The position numbers and the translations under genes are program-made. Positions 55,873 through 64,000 of a stretch of 64,000 bases of DNA are shown in pieces. This DNA is from Acinetobacter sp. P8-3-8. GTDB lineage: Bacteria; Pseudomonadota; Gammaproteobacteria; Pseudomonadales; Moraxellaceae. Position 1 is the first letter of the stretch, and the number at the start of each line of letters is the position of its first letter. The notes beneath the pieces were generated by a model. The model saw nothing but the letters and a program-made list of their open reading frames with translations. It had not been told where the DNA came from and ran no database searches. The DNA lies in NCBI RefSeq assembly GCF_000214135.1, contig NZ_AFIE01000004.1:1-64000 (forward strand), read 5' to 3'.

Positions 55873-56048
55873 TTTGTATTGCCTTTGAAATTATGTCAAT
55901 GAGATGGCTTATTTTCACGAAGGAGTAACCGATGTTTTATAAAATAAATAGATAATAAAAGTGTGTTATTTACACACCGAAACTATGTTGACTTGTCGTT
56001 TAATCCTAACTATAAATTATTGAATAAGAATTTTTAGTGATATTAAAA

Positions 56049-56807
56049 ATGGAAAATAAATCAATTATATATAAAACCTTATGGGTTTCAGCACTCATTC
56101 TCAGTTTAGGATTTATTATTTCTGCAGGTGTGATTGGATATGCACTTAAGCAGTTTGGCGGTGACAAAAATTCAATTATCGTCAAAGGATTAGCTGAAAA
56201 ACCAATACGATCTGATTTAGCACGTTGGGAAATCAATCTACGCACAAGTCATGCTTCAGACACGATTTCGGCATCTTATCAGTTACTCGATCAAGAAATA
56301 AAAGCCCTACAGAATTTTTTTATTGAGCATGGATTTAAAGCAACTGAGATGAAATTGGGCAATAAAAGCTCTCAACCTTATTATCAAGATGTTGAAAATG
56401 AAGACGGAAAAATGATCCGTGAATTTAGAGGTTATAATGCGATGCAATCTTTAGTGATTGATAGCCGTGATATTCAAAGGATAGAAAAAGCAGCAAAAGA
56501 TGCGTATTTATTAGATGAAAAGGGCATTTCTATCGAGCAAGAACCGCAGTATTTGGTTTCTAATTTAGAAGAAATAAAAATGTCATTGATTGCCAATGCA
56601 ACTAAAAATGCACATAGCCGAGCCAATGAATTTGCAAAAGTGGGTAATGTCCAAGTGGGTGCGATGCGTTCTGCAAGCCAAGGTGCATTTTATATTTTGC
56701 CTGAAAGTGGCTCTGATGATGATAGCGATTATGGTGGCGCATATGATAAGGCAACCATTAATAAAATTGCACGTGTTGTTGTAACGATCAACTATTCAAT
56801 TGATTGA
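56049..56807 (+). CDS. SIMPL domain protein, membrane-anchored
   Basis: About 252 residues. One N-terminal hydrophobic anchor (about 10-33) precedes a SIMPL/DUF541 domain: SIIVKGLAEKPIRSDLARWEINL, SYQLLDQEIKALQNFFIEHGFKATEMKLG, FRGYNAMQSLVIDSRDIQRIEKAAKDA, SLIANATKNAHSRANEFAKVGNVQVGAMRSASQG. The family includes periplasmic proteins such as E. coli YggE, linked to oxidative stress, but has no defined activity. ATG 56049 is chosen rather than GTG 56037. An acidic loop SGSDDDSDYGG near the end is notable. Confidence 0.88.
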   Translation: MENKSIIYKTLWVSALILSLGFIISAGVIGYALKQFGGDKNSIIVKGLAEKPIRSDLARWEINLRTSHASDTISASYQLLDQEIKALQNFFIEHGFKATEMKLGNKSSQPYYQDVENEDGKMIREFRGYNAMQSLVIDSRDIQRIEKAAKDAYLLDEKGISIEQEPQYLVSNLEEIKMSLIANATKNAHSRANEFAKVGNVQVGAMRSASQGAFYILPESGSDDDSDYGGAYDKATINKIARVVVTINYSID

Positions 56808-56844
56808 TAATATGTTGATATTTTTAGATAAAGCAATGTATTGA

Positions 56845-57789
56845 TTAAAAATGATTAAGAGCATTCTTCCAAAGATCATTTTTGAAGCTAAAATCATCAT
56901 CTCTCATACTGGGCGGGTTATTGTGTATAAAAGAAAAAACTTCTCTTTTTTGTTCGGTATTTAATACATCTAATACATTTGGATTGTCTACAATATTATT
57001 TCCTATACTTTTTATGACTTCATCTTTAACAGTCGTACTTTTATTATCAAGTAATGAAATAGTATTTTTTACATCTTTACCATTTAAAATGGATGTCGCT
57101 AAATATGAGGATTCATTTGCACTCATTTCTTTTTGATTGAGTATATCTTTAATCATTGATTTTGTATCTTCTAGCGATGGATTCGTTGAAGCATATGAAG
57201 AGGATATTGCCTGTTTAACTTCATTTGCTATGTTTGGAGTATTTTTCAATTCATTAATATTAATTGCAATTTTTCTTCTAATGACATCATTTTCAGGCAG
57301 GTTTTTTTTAAGTTGTTGTTCTTGCTCTGTCAGTAAAGAAGCATTACTTAGCGCACCTATAGCTGCATTTTGGACAGAAGGGTCACTATTCTTTAGGAAT
57401 GGTAAAATGTCATCAACAGCTTCTATGGGGTTTAGATTTGATAAATGTGCCAGTATTTCGCGCACGGCTGAAGCATCATTTTTATTTTCATTTAATAATT
57501 TTATAAGCCTTTGTATTTTATCAACACGATTATATTGTGGATTTTCATTTATATACATAAGCTCTTGAGCCCATTTAGGTGGGTTTATATTTGAAGGCTT
57601 TGGTTTTGATGTATTGCTTAAATTGCCATCCAAGGTATTAATTTGATGAGTAATTTGTTCTTTTGGAAGAGTATTTGATCTTGTATTTTTTTGTTCTACG
57701 TCGGTTTGATAGTTTCTATAAAAGAATATTAATACAATTAATATCAGAAGGATGGCGATACTTAAGAGGTATTTTATTTTGTTATTCAT
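56845..57789 (-). CDS. Membrane-anchored helical-repeat (HEAT-like) protein of unknown function
   Basis: 314 residues. A strong N-terminal anchor (KIKYLLSIAILLILIVLIFFY) and an Asn/Ser/Pro-rich linker lead to helical repeats in the periplasm: REILAHLSNLNPIEAVDDILPFLKNSDPSVQNAAIGALSNASLL and later pairs resemble HEAT units, a protein-binding scaffold. No enzymatic motif. It follows the secreted amidase-like gene by 74 bp on the same strand with a hairpin between, so the two are probably co-transcribed and may act together. Noticeably Asn/Lys/Ile-rich, unlike the core genes. Confidence 0.72.
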   Translation of the reverse strand: MNNKIKYLLSIAILLILIVLIFFYRNYQTDVEQKNTRSNTLPKEQITHQINTLDGNLSNTSKPKPSNINPPKWAQELMYINENPQYNRVDKIQRLIKLLNENKNDASAVREILAHLSNLNPIEAVDDILPFLKNSDPSVQNAAIGALSNASLLTEQEQQLKKNLPENDVIRRKIAININELKNTPNIANEVKQAISSSYASTNPSLEDTKSMIKDILNQKEMSANESSYLATSILNGKDVKNTISLLDNKSTTVKDEVIKSIGNNIVDNPNVLDVLNTEQKREVFSFIHNNPPSMRDDDFSFKNDLWKNALNHF

Positions 57790-57814
57790 AATCTACAATT
57801 TCAAATTAGAGAGA

Positions 57815-57838
57815 CACCCTCAAGAAATATTGAGGGTG
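57815..57838 (-). other. Intercistronic hairpin
   Basis: CACCCTCAA/TTGAGGGTG, a perfect 9-bp stem with a 6-nt loop, in the 74-bp gap between the amidase-like gene and the repeat-protein gene. No T-run follows, so it may set the relative amounts of the two messages and not end transcription. Confidence 0.5.
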
Positions 57839-57863
57839 AGAAAATCATCTTTTTAATAAGCGA

Positions 57864-58421
57864 TTATGTTCTAGTGATCGTTAAAAGAGAACTCGTATAA
57901 GTTCCATTAGGTGTGCTACCGCCTAAATTACCATTCCCTGTTTGAGTATAGAGCCATTTAGTAAACCCATCACAACGGAAAGTACCTTTTTGCCAAGTGT
58001 AAGCAGTGCATGCTCCTGAAGAGTTATAGGATGAACAAACTTGTATTGCAGGAGATGGAGTAGATGAATAGAGCGTGTAAGCAACATGAGGTCGTTGAAT
58101 ATTTGAAATAGCTGTGATTTGATTCGCTGCGGAAGTATAAGGTTGTCTGAAACCAAAGCTAGATTTAGCTCTTGCTCCCCAATAAGTATCTGTTTTAAAA
58201 CCTGAAACGGTTACGTATTGGACTACGTTTACATAAGGTGTTTCATTCATGACCTGAACCACATTATTAGTGCTAACAAGTAGCCCTGTATGTCCTAAAC
58301 TCCCTAATCCGTAAACAGATAGATCTCGACCAAGAACATCACCAGTTTTGATAGGATTTCCTGCTGCAAAAGCAATAGATGTTGTCATTGTGAATAGAGA
58401 TATTAATAATATTTTTTTCAT
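57864..58421 (-). CDS. Secreted protein with permuted papain-like (NlpC/P60-type) His...Cys layout
   Basis: 185 residues with a Sec signal (MKKILLISLFTMTTSIAFAA). The mature part starts GNPIKTGDVLGRDLSVYGLGSLGHTGLLVS, where GDVL...GHTG with His44 matches the His strand of NlpC/P60 hydrolases, and later KGTFRCDGFTKWLY provides Cys150. The His comes before the Cys, the order of circularly permuted papain-like enzymes (YiiX/LRAT group). A peptidase, amidase or acyltransferase acting outside the cytoplasm is inferred. Two further cysteines (129, 138) may form a disulfide. Very Ser/Thr/Tyr-rich. Confidence 0.7.
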   Translation of the reverse strand: MKKILLISLFTMTTSIAFAAGNPIKTGDVLGRDLSVYGLGSLGHTGLLVSTNNVVQVMNETPYVNVVQYVTVSGFKTDTYWGARAKSSFGFRQPYTSAANQITAISNIQRPHVAYTLYSSTPSPAIQVCSSYNSSGACTAYTWQKGTFRCDGFTKWLYTQTGNGNLGGSTPNGTYTSSLLTITRT

Positions 58422-58653
58422 TTTGTTGCTTCTTTTTTAGTTAAAATTTTATGCAAGTATATGTGTTTATTTTTAAGTTTTTATAAATAATTGTAGTATT
58501 TTGTTTAAAATTTATTTAAAAATTTAAGAGATTCATTTTAACTTATTGATACCCTTTGTGATTCTATCAGGATAGATTGTGCTTGATGGAACGATATTTT
58601 GATGACTTTTTTAAGTATTAATCGTTTTTATGACCTCTTTAACTCGTTCATAT

Positions 58654-59961
58654 TCAAATCACAAAATCAATCACAGCACGAATTACACCAAGCGTTAGAC
58701 CGATAAATGCACCGACCACCACACCATTGACGCGAATCATGTGTAAGTCGCCACCGACTTCATTTTCAATCTTAGCGATCATTTCAGTAGAGTCCCATTC
58801 ATGAATGCGTTGACTAATAAAACGAATGACTTTTTCACTGTATTGATCACTCAAATTCACAGCAATACCACTAATTCGATCATTCAATAAATCACGAACA
58901 GATTGATTCTGAATCAAGTTTTCACCAACTTGTTGAATGGCAATACGGAGGTTCATCGCAATACCTGAATCTGCTTTCATTAGGTCAGATTTAATTGCAT
59001 CACATAAAATGACCACAGCACCAGTGATAAAGTTCAGTACAGATTCACTGTCTAAAAGCGCATTTTTGGTTTCATTTAGACGAATACTTGCAGTGCTGTG
59101 ATTGTCGGAGAGTTGTAGCATGACATGATGAGCAGCTTCTTCAATTTTTTGGCGAATCGGATGTTCTTCATCAGCCAACATGGATTCAACTTTTTCAATT
59201 ACAGAATCAATAGTGCGTTGTTCAACATCGATTCCGATCCAGCTTGCGCCTTTGGCCAGACGAGAAACACCGAGTTCCTTAAACAGTACTTGAGTGAGTT
59301 CACGAGTTTTTTCAGGATGTGTCATCATCCATTCATGGGCTAAATCTAGTCCACGTTGCAATACATCTTGATGGAAATCATTTTCTAAAACGGCACGTAG
59401 CATTTCACTGGCAAGATTATTGATTCGTGTATTACGCACCCATTGCACGCTGTTATTTTGAATAAAGCGCCCAATTTGTTCTTGCCCAACAAATTCAAAA
59501 ATTTTAGGTAAAGTCTGTTGAATCACTTCAACGACTTGAGTGTTGTTTTGTGGGTTCGCAAGCCATTGCCCTACAGCTAAACTGAGATCGGTACTTTTTA
59601 AACTACTTTCTACAACCTGTGGGGAAAGAAAGTTTTCTTGAACAAACTTCCCCATAGATTCAGCGATACGGGCTTTATTTCGAGGAATGATTTCCGTATG
59701 GTCACGTAAAAAATTAGGAATCGGAATTTTCCCAAAAGGATTACGAAATAGAACCGTGATCGCATACCAGTCCGCTAAGCCACCAACCACACCTGCTTCT
59801 GCACCGAGCATGAGGATATGAATGAACCATGCGTATTCAGGCAGGAGCTTGGCTGTAAAAATCAGAATAATCCAAGACACGACTGCAACGATTAATGCAA
59901 TCGTCGCAAAGCGTTTACTACGATCCAAGCTCGGAATAGTATGTTGTTCTATTTCGCCCAT
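58654..59961 (-). CDS. DUF445 family membrane protein
   Basis: 435 residues. N-terminal hydrophobic helix (about 17-38) and GAEAGVVGGLADWYAITVLFRNPFGKIPIPNFLRDHTEIIPRNKARIAESMGKFVQENFL, then long amphipathic helices, and a C-terminal helix MIRVNGVVVGAFIGLTLGVIRAVIDFVI. The order and ends match DUF445 (YjiN) proteins. Function unknown; membrane-associated. The lipoprotein gene 18 bp upstream is on the same strand, so the two form a small operon. Confidence 0.9.
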   Translation of the reverse strand: MGEIEQHTIPSLDRSKRFATIALIVAVVSWIILIFTAKLLPEYAWFIHILMLGAEAGVVGGLADWYAITVLFRNPFGKIPIPNFLRDHTEIIPRNKARIAESMGKFVQENFLSPQVVESSLKSTDLSLAVGQWLANPQNNTQVVEVIQQTLPKIFEFVGQEQIGRFIQNNSVQWVRNTRINNLASEMLRAVLENDFHQDVLQRGLDLAHEWMMTHPEKTRELTQVLFKELGVSRLAKGASWIGIDVEQRTIDSVIEKVESMLADEEHPIRQKIEEAAHHVMLQLSDNHSTASIRLNETKNALLDSESVLNFITGAVVILCDAIKSDLMKADSGIAMNLRIAIQQVGENLIQNQSVRDLLNDRISGIAVNLSDQYSEKVIRFISQRIHEWDSTEMIAKIENEVGGDLHMIRVNGVVVGAFIGLTLGVIRAVIDFVI

Positions 59962-59979
59962 TCATATGCCTAAAAATAA

Positions 59980-60540
59980 TTATTTAGAGGATGTTACCGC
60001 AACAGGTTGGGGTTGAAGTACTTGTCCTGTCGGACTAACACCATATTTTTGTCCTAAAGATTGTAAAATCAGACGAGCGTCAAAAGCATCGTTAGGTGCT
60101 GATTTTTTATCTTTATAACATTCAATGCTATAAGACACTTGAATCGGGTCAACGGTCACTACTTGTGGAATATCATAAAACGGGTCATAAAAGCCGCCCA
60201 AACGTCTATATCCATAACCATAGGGTGGATACATCGGGGTTGGATAAACCACAGCTTTACGTGGCGGTTGATTACGATTACTTGGATCATCAAGCACTTT
60301 AAAGAATTGAAATCCGTTGAGTGCTGCTGTTTGTGCAGATTTGAGTAGGGTAATTTCTTCAGCTGTTCCAAAACTCATGTCGCTTTTGGCTCTAAAACTG
60401 ACACGATAACTGTGATCATTGAGTGGAACAGTTGAATATTGTCCAAGTTGATCAAAGGTTCGAGGCTTGCTTGGTGACATTGCACAGCCTGTCATTGTGA
60501 GTACTGCCACCATAGTCAGACCGATGAGTGTTTTTTTCAT
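59980..60540 (-). CDS. CC0125/CC1285-like lipoprotein
   Basis: 186 residues with a lipoprotein signal ending TMTGC (Cys19). Y.VSFRAKSDMSFGTAEEITLLKSAQTAALNGFQFFKVLDD is a helix-strand pattern shared by the CC0125/CC1285 lipoprotein family; a Pro/Tyr/Gly-rich segment (YPTPMYPPYGYGYRRLGGFYDPFYD) follows, then YSIECYKDKKS and a closing helix. Role unknown, probably periplasmic side of the outer membrane. First gene of the pair with DUF445. Confidence 0.75.
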   Translation of the reverse strand: MKKTLIGLTMVAVLTMTGCAMSPSKPRTFDQLGQYSTVPLNDHSYRVSFRAKSDMSFGTAEEITLLKSAQTAALNGFQFFKVLDDPSNRNQPPRKAVVYPTPMYPPYGYGYRRLGGFYDPFYDIPQVVTVDPIQVSYSIECYKDKKSAPNDAFDARLILQSLGQKYGVSPTGQVLQPQPVAVTSSK

Positions 60541-60614
60541 GTGTCGCTCCTTTCCACTCTTCAGATGGATCAGTAATTTTAATCTCTATATTGTTCTAAA
60601 ATGAGGGATTGATA

Positions 60615-60743
60615 ATGAATTTCAAGAAGATTTTTGTTAATTCACCCTATTGTACATGGCTAAGAGGGATTACAGCGTCAGGAATTGGAACGAAGAAAAT
60701 ATTGCTTTACAAAATCGCTTTCAAAATAGTTTTTGGAAAATAA
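60615..60743 (+). CDS. Candidate small cationic protein (42 aa)
   Basis: A short plus-strand frame in an otherwise empty gap. It encodes MNFKKIFVNSPYCTWLRGIT, then a Gly/Lys turn and ILLYKIAFKIVFGK. It has seven Lys and one Arg and no acidic residue, with alternating hydrophobic stretches. A good Shine-Dalgarno, GAGGG, stands 7 nt before the ATG, TATATT lies 23 bp before it, and a terminator with a plus-strand T6 run follows directly. I do not recognise the protein; a membrane-active peptide or toxin-like product is only a guess. Confidence 0.4.
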   Translation: MNFKKIFVNSPYCTWLRGITASGIGTKKILLYKIAFKIVFGK

Positions 60744-60792
60744 AAAGCCTTGTTGAGTTACTCAATTTACACAGTTATAGAACTGGTTTTTT
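60744..60792. terminator. Branched terminator-like structure
   Basis: CAGTT/AACTG (60772-60785) and TTGAG/CTCAA (60753-60765) hairpins sit inside an outer pairing of AAAAAGCC with GGTTTTT. The plus strand ends in T6 and the minus strand in CTTTTTATTTT, so it could stop transcription both ways: the small plus-strand frame and the leftward hydrolase gene. Confidence 0.55.
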
Positions 60793-60846
60793 ATTGTTTT
60801 TATTTTGAGACTGATTTAAATCATTTTCAAAAATTAAAGGTATATA

Positions 60847-60869
60847 AAATGGGAGTCTAGCTCCCATTT
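60847..60869 (-). terminator. Hairpin downstream of the alpha/beta hydrolase gene
   Basis: AAATGGGAG/CTCCCATTT, a perfect 9-bp stem with a TCTAG loop, 108 bp beyond the hydrolase stop. The minus-strand tail is ATATACC, so termination is uncertain. Confidence 0.5.
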
Positions 60870-60976
60870 CAATTGTTTCTCTATTGCTTACACTACCACT
60901 TATTTTCTCTAAAATCTGGTTTTAGAAGATGCTGCTGGCATAGATATTTTTAAGATCAGCTTCTCTTAACTATTTA

Positions 60977-61660
60977 TTAAAGAGATGATGCAGCCTTCAA
61001 AATAAAGTTAGCCACTTCTTCTGGCTTAGAAGCCAGCGAAGCATGGCTTGCATCAAGCTCGATGATCTCTTTAGGATTCATTCTTGCAGACATCTTTCTT
61101 TGGTTTTCAGGTGCGATCATGCGATCCTGAGTTGAAACTTGGTACCAACATGGTTTGGTTTTCCATGCAGGATTTGTGATGTTATCGCCAAAGGTGCTTG
61201 CAAGCGGTGCTTTTTGAGCAACAGCCATGGCTAAGGATTCAGTAGGGTCTAAATCTTGACAGAAACTTTCATGATATTTGTCTGCAACAACCCATAAGTA
61301 ACCATCGCTGTCTGGTGCAAGATTTGCAGCAGCTTCAGGCAAATGTTGTTGCGTAATCATACCTGGGCTTTCGCCAGTATCAGGTGCAAATGCAGCGATG
61401 TAGACTAGACCAGCGACTTTATCGTTATTGCCCGCTTCGGTAATGACAGCGCCACCGTATGAGTGACCTACTAATAATACTGGGCCTTCAATTTGATTAA
61501 TCATCTTTGTGGTTCTTTCAACATCATCAGCTAGAGATGTTAAAGGAACTTCAACCGCTTTAACTTGGTAATTTTGCTTTACCAATAAAGGAATAACGTG
61601 TTGCCAGTGCAGGGAATTACCCCAAAATCCATGTACTAATACAATTGTAGGCTGAGCCAT
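60977..61660 (-). CDS. Alpha/beta hydrolase
   Basis: About 227 residues. IVLVHGFWGNSLHW supplies the oxyanion region, GHSYGGAV the nucleophile Ser67, and ASHASLASKPEEVANFIL the C-terminal His; LVYIAAFAPDTGES and the W-Q-V-S-T-Q-D-R acid segment match the plant-esterase-like (salicylate/methyl-ester) branch of bacterial hydrolases. Cytoplasmic, no signal. ATG 61660 (MAQPTIVLVHG) is preferred to GTG 61690. Substrate unknown. Confidence 0.87.
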   Translation of the reverse strand: MAQPTIVLVHGFWGNSLHWQHVIPLLVKQNYQVKAVEVPLTSLADDVERTTKMINQIEGPVLLVGHSYGGAVITEAGNNDKVAGLVYIAAFAPDTGESPGMITQQHLPEAAANLAPDSDGYLWVVADKYHESFCQDLDPTESLAMAVAQKAPLASTFGDNITNPAWKTKPCWYQVSTQDRMIAPENQRKMSARMNPKEIIELDASHASLASKPEEVANFILKAASSL

Positions 61661-61875
61661 GTTTTTTCTGTCCTTATTGATGTTGTTCACAAAGAATATC
61701 TGAGCTTTTTGAACGGATATACGATATTTTTGTAATTTAAATGAATAAGTTATTCTTTTAAAATTAATAACTCATTCATGTGAAACTATTTAAATGTATC
61801 CGATAAATTTCAGACCTTAATTCGATTTAAAAATAAAAATTAAAGTCATGAAATTTGTATAGATTGGCGGTTTTA

Positions 61876-62415
61876 TCAGAAATGACTATTGGGCTGTTTT
61901 AAGAATTCAATTTCTTCTGCGGTTGATTCACGTCCTAAAATAGTATTGCGATGCGGGTAACGTCCAAAACGATCAATAATAACCTTATGTTTTTTCTCAA
62001 AATCTAAGTTAATTGGATTGCCTAATGCTTCGAACAGTTGTAATGCCTGTTCATGGATAATTTTTGATTCACTATGCATAAAGGGCATATATAAAAATGA
62101 ACGTTGTTCAGGACTTAAGTCTTTATCTAACCCTAAGTGAATCACTTCTTGTGCCAAAGCAAGAGCTAAAGGATCTTGTGTAAAAGATGCTACTTTATCG
62201 CGGTAAATATTACGAGAAAATTGATCTAGAACAATAATTTCAGCCAGTCTGCCTTCAGCACTCTCACGCCATGTCCAAAGTTCACATTGACGAGCTTGTT
62301 CAAGAGTGGTTGCAAATTGTTGATGCAGTTTTTGGTCAAAAGCATCACTTTTCGCAAACCAAAAGGGTTGAGTTTCAGGATTAAACCAAAAATCGAGAAC
62401 AGTTTGATAATTCAT
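61876..62415 (-). CDS. DUF924 family protein
   Basis: 179 residues. LDFWFNPETQPFWFAKSDAFDQKL, LAEIIVLDQFSRNIYRD..ASF..DPLAL, and YMPFMHSESKIIHEQALQLFEALG...LDFEKKHKVIIDRFGRYPHRNTILGRESTAEE are the DUF924 consensus almost throughout. All-helical, TPR-like fold, function unknown. The length is typical. It is divergent from gshA. Confidence 0.92.
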   Translation of the reverse strand: MNYQTVLDFWFNPETQPFWFAKSDAFDQKLHQQFATTLEQARQCELWTWRESAEGRLAEIIVLDQFSRNIYRDKVASFTQDPLALALAQEVIHLGLDKDLSPEQRSFLYMPFMHSESKIIHEQALQLFEALGNPINLDFEKKHKVIIDRFGRYPHRNTILGRESTAEEIEFLKQPNSHF

Positions 62416-62626
62416 AATATTTACAACTTATTAGCAGAGTTTTTTCTATCAAAGCACAAATTTTAAATGTCTTGTAGTCAGTATTTGTGATAAAAAATAA
62501 CTGAAATAAGATGAATTATCAGCTCAAAAGTATTCTATCTATACATGTATATCGATAATTCACGTTATACTGCGCTCATCAAAAACATTTTATTTTAAAA
62601 AGTTCTTTAAGATAAGCGAGTAAGTA

Positions 62627-64000
62627 ATGAGTCAACCCGAAGTGATTTCCCAATCTATTTTACCAACTTGGGTGGATTCTACCTTATTCAATGGTATGTT
62701 ACGTGGCATTGAGCGTGAAAGCTTGCGTATGCAGAGTAATGGCTTTTTATCTCAGGCAGATCATCCTCGCAGTTTAGGTTCGGCTTTAACCCATCCACAT
62801 ATCACCACAGACTATTCAGAAGCGCTGATGGAATTCATTACGCCACCGAAAGAGAGTATTCCTGAGGCATTAAATTTTTTAACTGATATTCATGCAGTAG
62901 TGCATAGTCATTTAGAAAATGATGAAAAATTGTGGCCCTTATCTATGCCATGCATGCTAGATGATCAAGAAGAAAATATTCGTTTAGCTCAATATGGCAG
63001 TTCAAATATTGGTAAATTTAAAACTTTATATCGTCATGGTTTAGGCATTCGTTATGGTCGCCGTATGCAGACTATTTCGGGTGTGCATTATAATGTATCT
63101 TTCCCTGATCACTTATTTCAACAATTACAAGAACATGAAACAGATGAAGCATTAAGACAATTAAGTTTACAAGATTATCGTAGTCACCGTTATTTGGGAT
63201 TGGTTCGTAACTTTATTCGTTTAACGCCTTTAGTGATGTATTTGGTCGGTTCAAGTCCTTCTGTTTGTAAATGTTTTATGACAGGACGTGAACATCAACT
63301 GTTACCTTTGATTAAAGGCACACTATTTTTACCGTATGCAACCGCATTGCGTATGGGGCGTTTTGGTTACCAAAATTCTGCGCAAAAACAATTGGGTATT
63401 CATTATAACAACTTAGAAAGTTATGTTGCAGAGCTGCAAAAAGCAGTCAATACACCTTATGCTCAGTTTAGTCGTTTAGGCTTAAATGATGAAAATGGCG
63501 AACCGATTCAAATCAATGATCACGTTTTACAAATTGAAAATGAATACTACAGTCTAGTGCGTCCTAAACAAGTGCCACAAGCAGGTGAAACACCGTCTCA
63601 AGCTTTGGCAAATCGTGGAATTGGCTATGTGGAATTACGTGCTGTTGATGTGAATCCATATAGTGCGATTGGAATCAATGAAGACACGGCTGGTTTCTTA
63701 GAAGTTTTGGCATTGTATTGCTTGCTCAAAGACAGTCCTGAGCTTTTAGATGCTGAGCAAGATGTGATTGAACAAAATCAGGCTGAAGTGGTGAATCGTG
63801 GTCGTGCGCCCAATGCAAAAATTTTAGAAGCAGGGCAGGAATATCCATTAACAGAATGGATTCAGCAGCATGTCACAGCGATGCAACCTTTGGCGGATAT
63901 TTTAAATCAAAGCTATGCGACTGATTTGTATGGTAAAGCATTGCTGGAAATGCAAAGTCGTATTGATGATGTTGATGAAACGCTATCTGCTCATGTGATT
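62627..64000 (+). CDS. gshA: Glutamate--cysteine ligase GshA (partial, runs off the window)
   Basis: 458 codons read without a stop from ATG 62627 to the window end; the full E. coli-type enzyme has about 520 residues. LFNGMLRGIERESLRM, HPHITTDYSEALMEFITPP, LSMPCMLDD, YGRRMQTISGVHYNVSFPD, RNFIRLTPLVMYLVGSSP and GIGYVELRAVDVNPYSAIGI identify the proteobacterial gamma-glutamylcysteine synthetase, first step of glutathione synthesis. A TATACT -10-like element lies at 62567-62572. Only a weak Shine-Dalgarno precedes the start. Confidence 0.95.
   Translation, partial: MSQPEVISQSILPTWVDSTLFNGMLRGIERESLRMQSNGFLSQADHPRSLGSALTHPHITTDYSEALMEFITPPKESIPEALNFLTDIHAVVHSHLENDEKLWPLSMPCMLDDQEENIRLAQYGSSNIGKFKTLYRHGLGIRYGRRMQTISGVHYNVSFPDHLFQQLQEHETDEALRQLSLQDYRSHRYLGLVRNFIRLTPLVMYLVGSSPSVCKCFMTGREHQLLPLIKGTLFLPYATALRMGRFGYQNSAQKQLGIHYNNLESYVAELQKAVNTPYAQFSRLGLNDENGEPIQINDHVLQIENEYYSLVRPKQVPQAGETPSQALANRGIGYVELRAVDVNPYSAIGINEDTAGFLEVLALYCLLKDSPELLDAEQDVIEQNQAEVVNRGRAPNAKILEAGQEYPLTEWIQQHVTAMQPLADILNQSYATDLYGKALLEMQSRIDDVDETLSAHVI

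Larger units (their letters stand above)
60541..60976. other. Intergenic region holding a possible small gene and two hairpins
   Basis: 436 bp between two leftward genes. The plus strand contains the candidate 42-residue gene at 60615-60743 with a terminator behind it; a second hairpin lies at 60847-60869. The promoter of the lipoprotein gene must also be here. Confidence 0.55.

Overview
The window is chromosomal DNA from a low-GC gammaproteobacterium, most probably an Acinetobacter or close Moraxellaceae relative. This is inferred from the AT-rich sequence, the close resemblance of the housekeeping proteins to gammaproteobacterial families, and conserved neighbourhoods: dapA-bamC-purC, ribBA-ribH-nusB-thiL-pgpA, glmU-glmS, phoB-phoR, serB opposite an Smp/YtjB-like gene, and a proteobacterial-type gshA. 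I see no rRNA, tRNA, transposase, integrase, phage structural gene or CRISPR array.

Layout. 1-2.3 kb: a flavodoxin-like FMN reductase, an MTA/SAH-nucleosidase-like protein and a RutR-like TetR regulator. 2.6-7.5 kb: a leftward sulfonate operon with two substrate-binding proteins, monooxygenase ssuD, permease ssuC and ATPase ssuB. 7.8-17.2 kb: argA with an unusual leader, two RcnB-like periplasmic proteins, an Ahr-type alcohol dehydrogenase, tag, an M23 peptidase, mutY, a HIT protein, a dienelactone hydrolase, a DUF1328 membrane peptide and a YcgN protein. 17.2-22 kb: a secreted esterase behind a perfect Fur box, rarA, and a two-domain glycerophosphodiesterase. 22-24.4 kb: dapA-bamC-purC. 24.9-29 kb: pncA, a BASS transporter, DUF523, DUF4031, a pdxJ gene broken by one stop codon, and a GNAT acetyltransferase. 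29-36 kb: a long leftward run making riboflavin, nusB, thiL, pgpA, glmU and glmS. 36-45 kb: smp-like/serB, a small membrane protein, an SCP2 protein, a frameshifted dtd, an RHH regulator with a palindromic operator, a roadblock protein, pncB, a sulfurtransferase and psd. 45-52.3 kb: an exonuclease-like protein, phoR-phoB, a TetR/SDR divergent pair with a visible operator, a MATE pump and a YbdL-like aminotransferase.

52.3-58.7 kb is the most accessory-looking stretch. It is visibly AT-rich and carries a standalone AAA ATPase plus RloB/TOPRIM-like pair (RloAB/AbiL-type anti-phage architecture), an AcfC-like binding protein, a SIMPL protein, and a two-gene unit of a secreted protein with a permuted papain-like His...Cys layout and a membrane-anchored repeat protein. 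The window closes with DUF445 and a lipoprotein, a possible 42-residue strongly cationic small protein with its own Shine-Dalgarno sequence and terminator, an alpha/beta hydrolase, DUF924, and the first 458 codons of gshA.

The observations most worth following up are the RloAB-like pair, the nonsense-interrupted Bacteroidetes-like pdxJ, the G6 frameshift in dtd, the permuted-amidase unit, the hidden small gene near 60.6 kb, the hairpin and T-run just upstream of argA, and three well-defined palindromic operators (Fur, TetR, RHH). All coordinates and motifs were read by eye; no database search was run.
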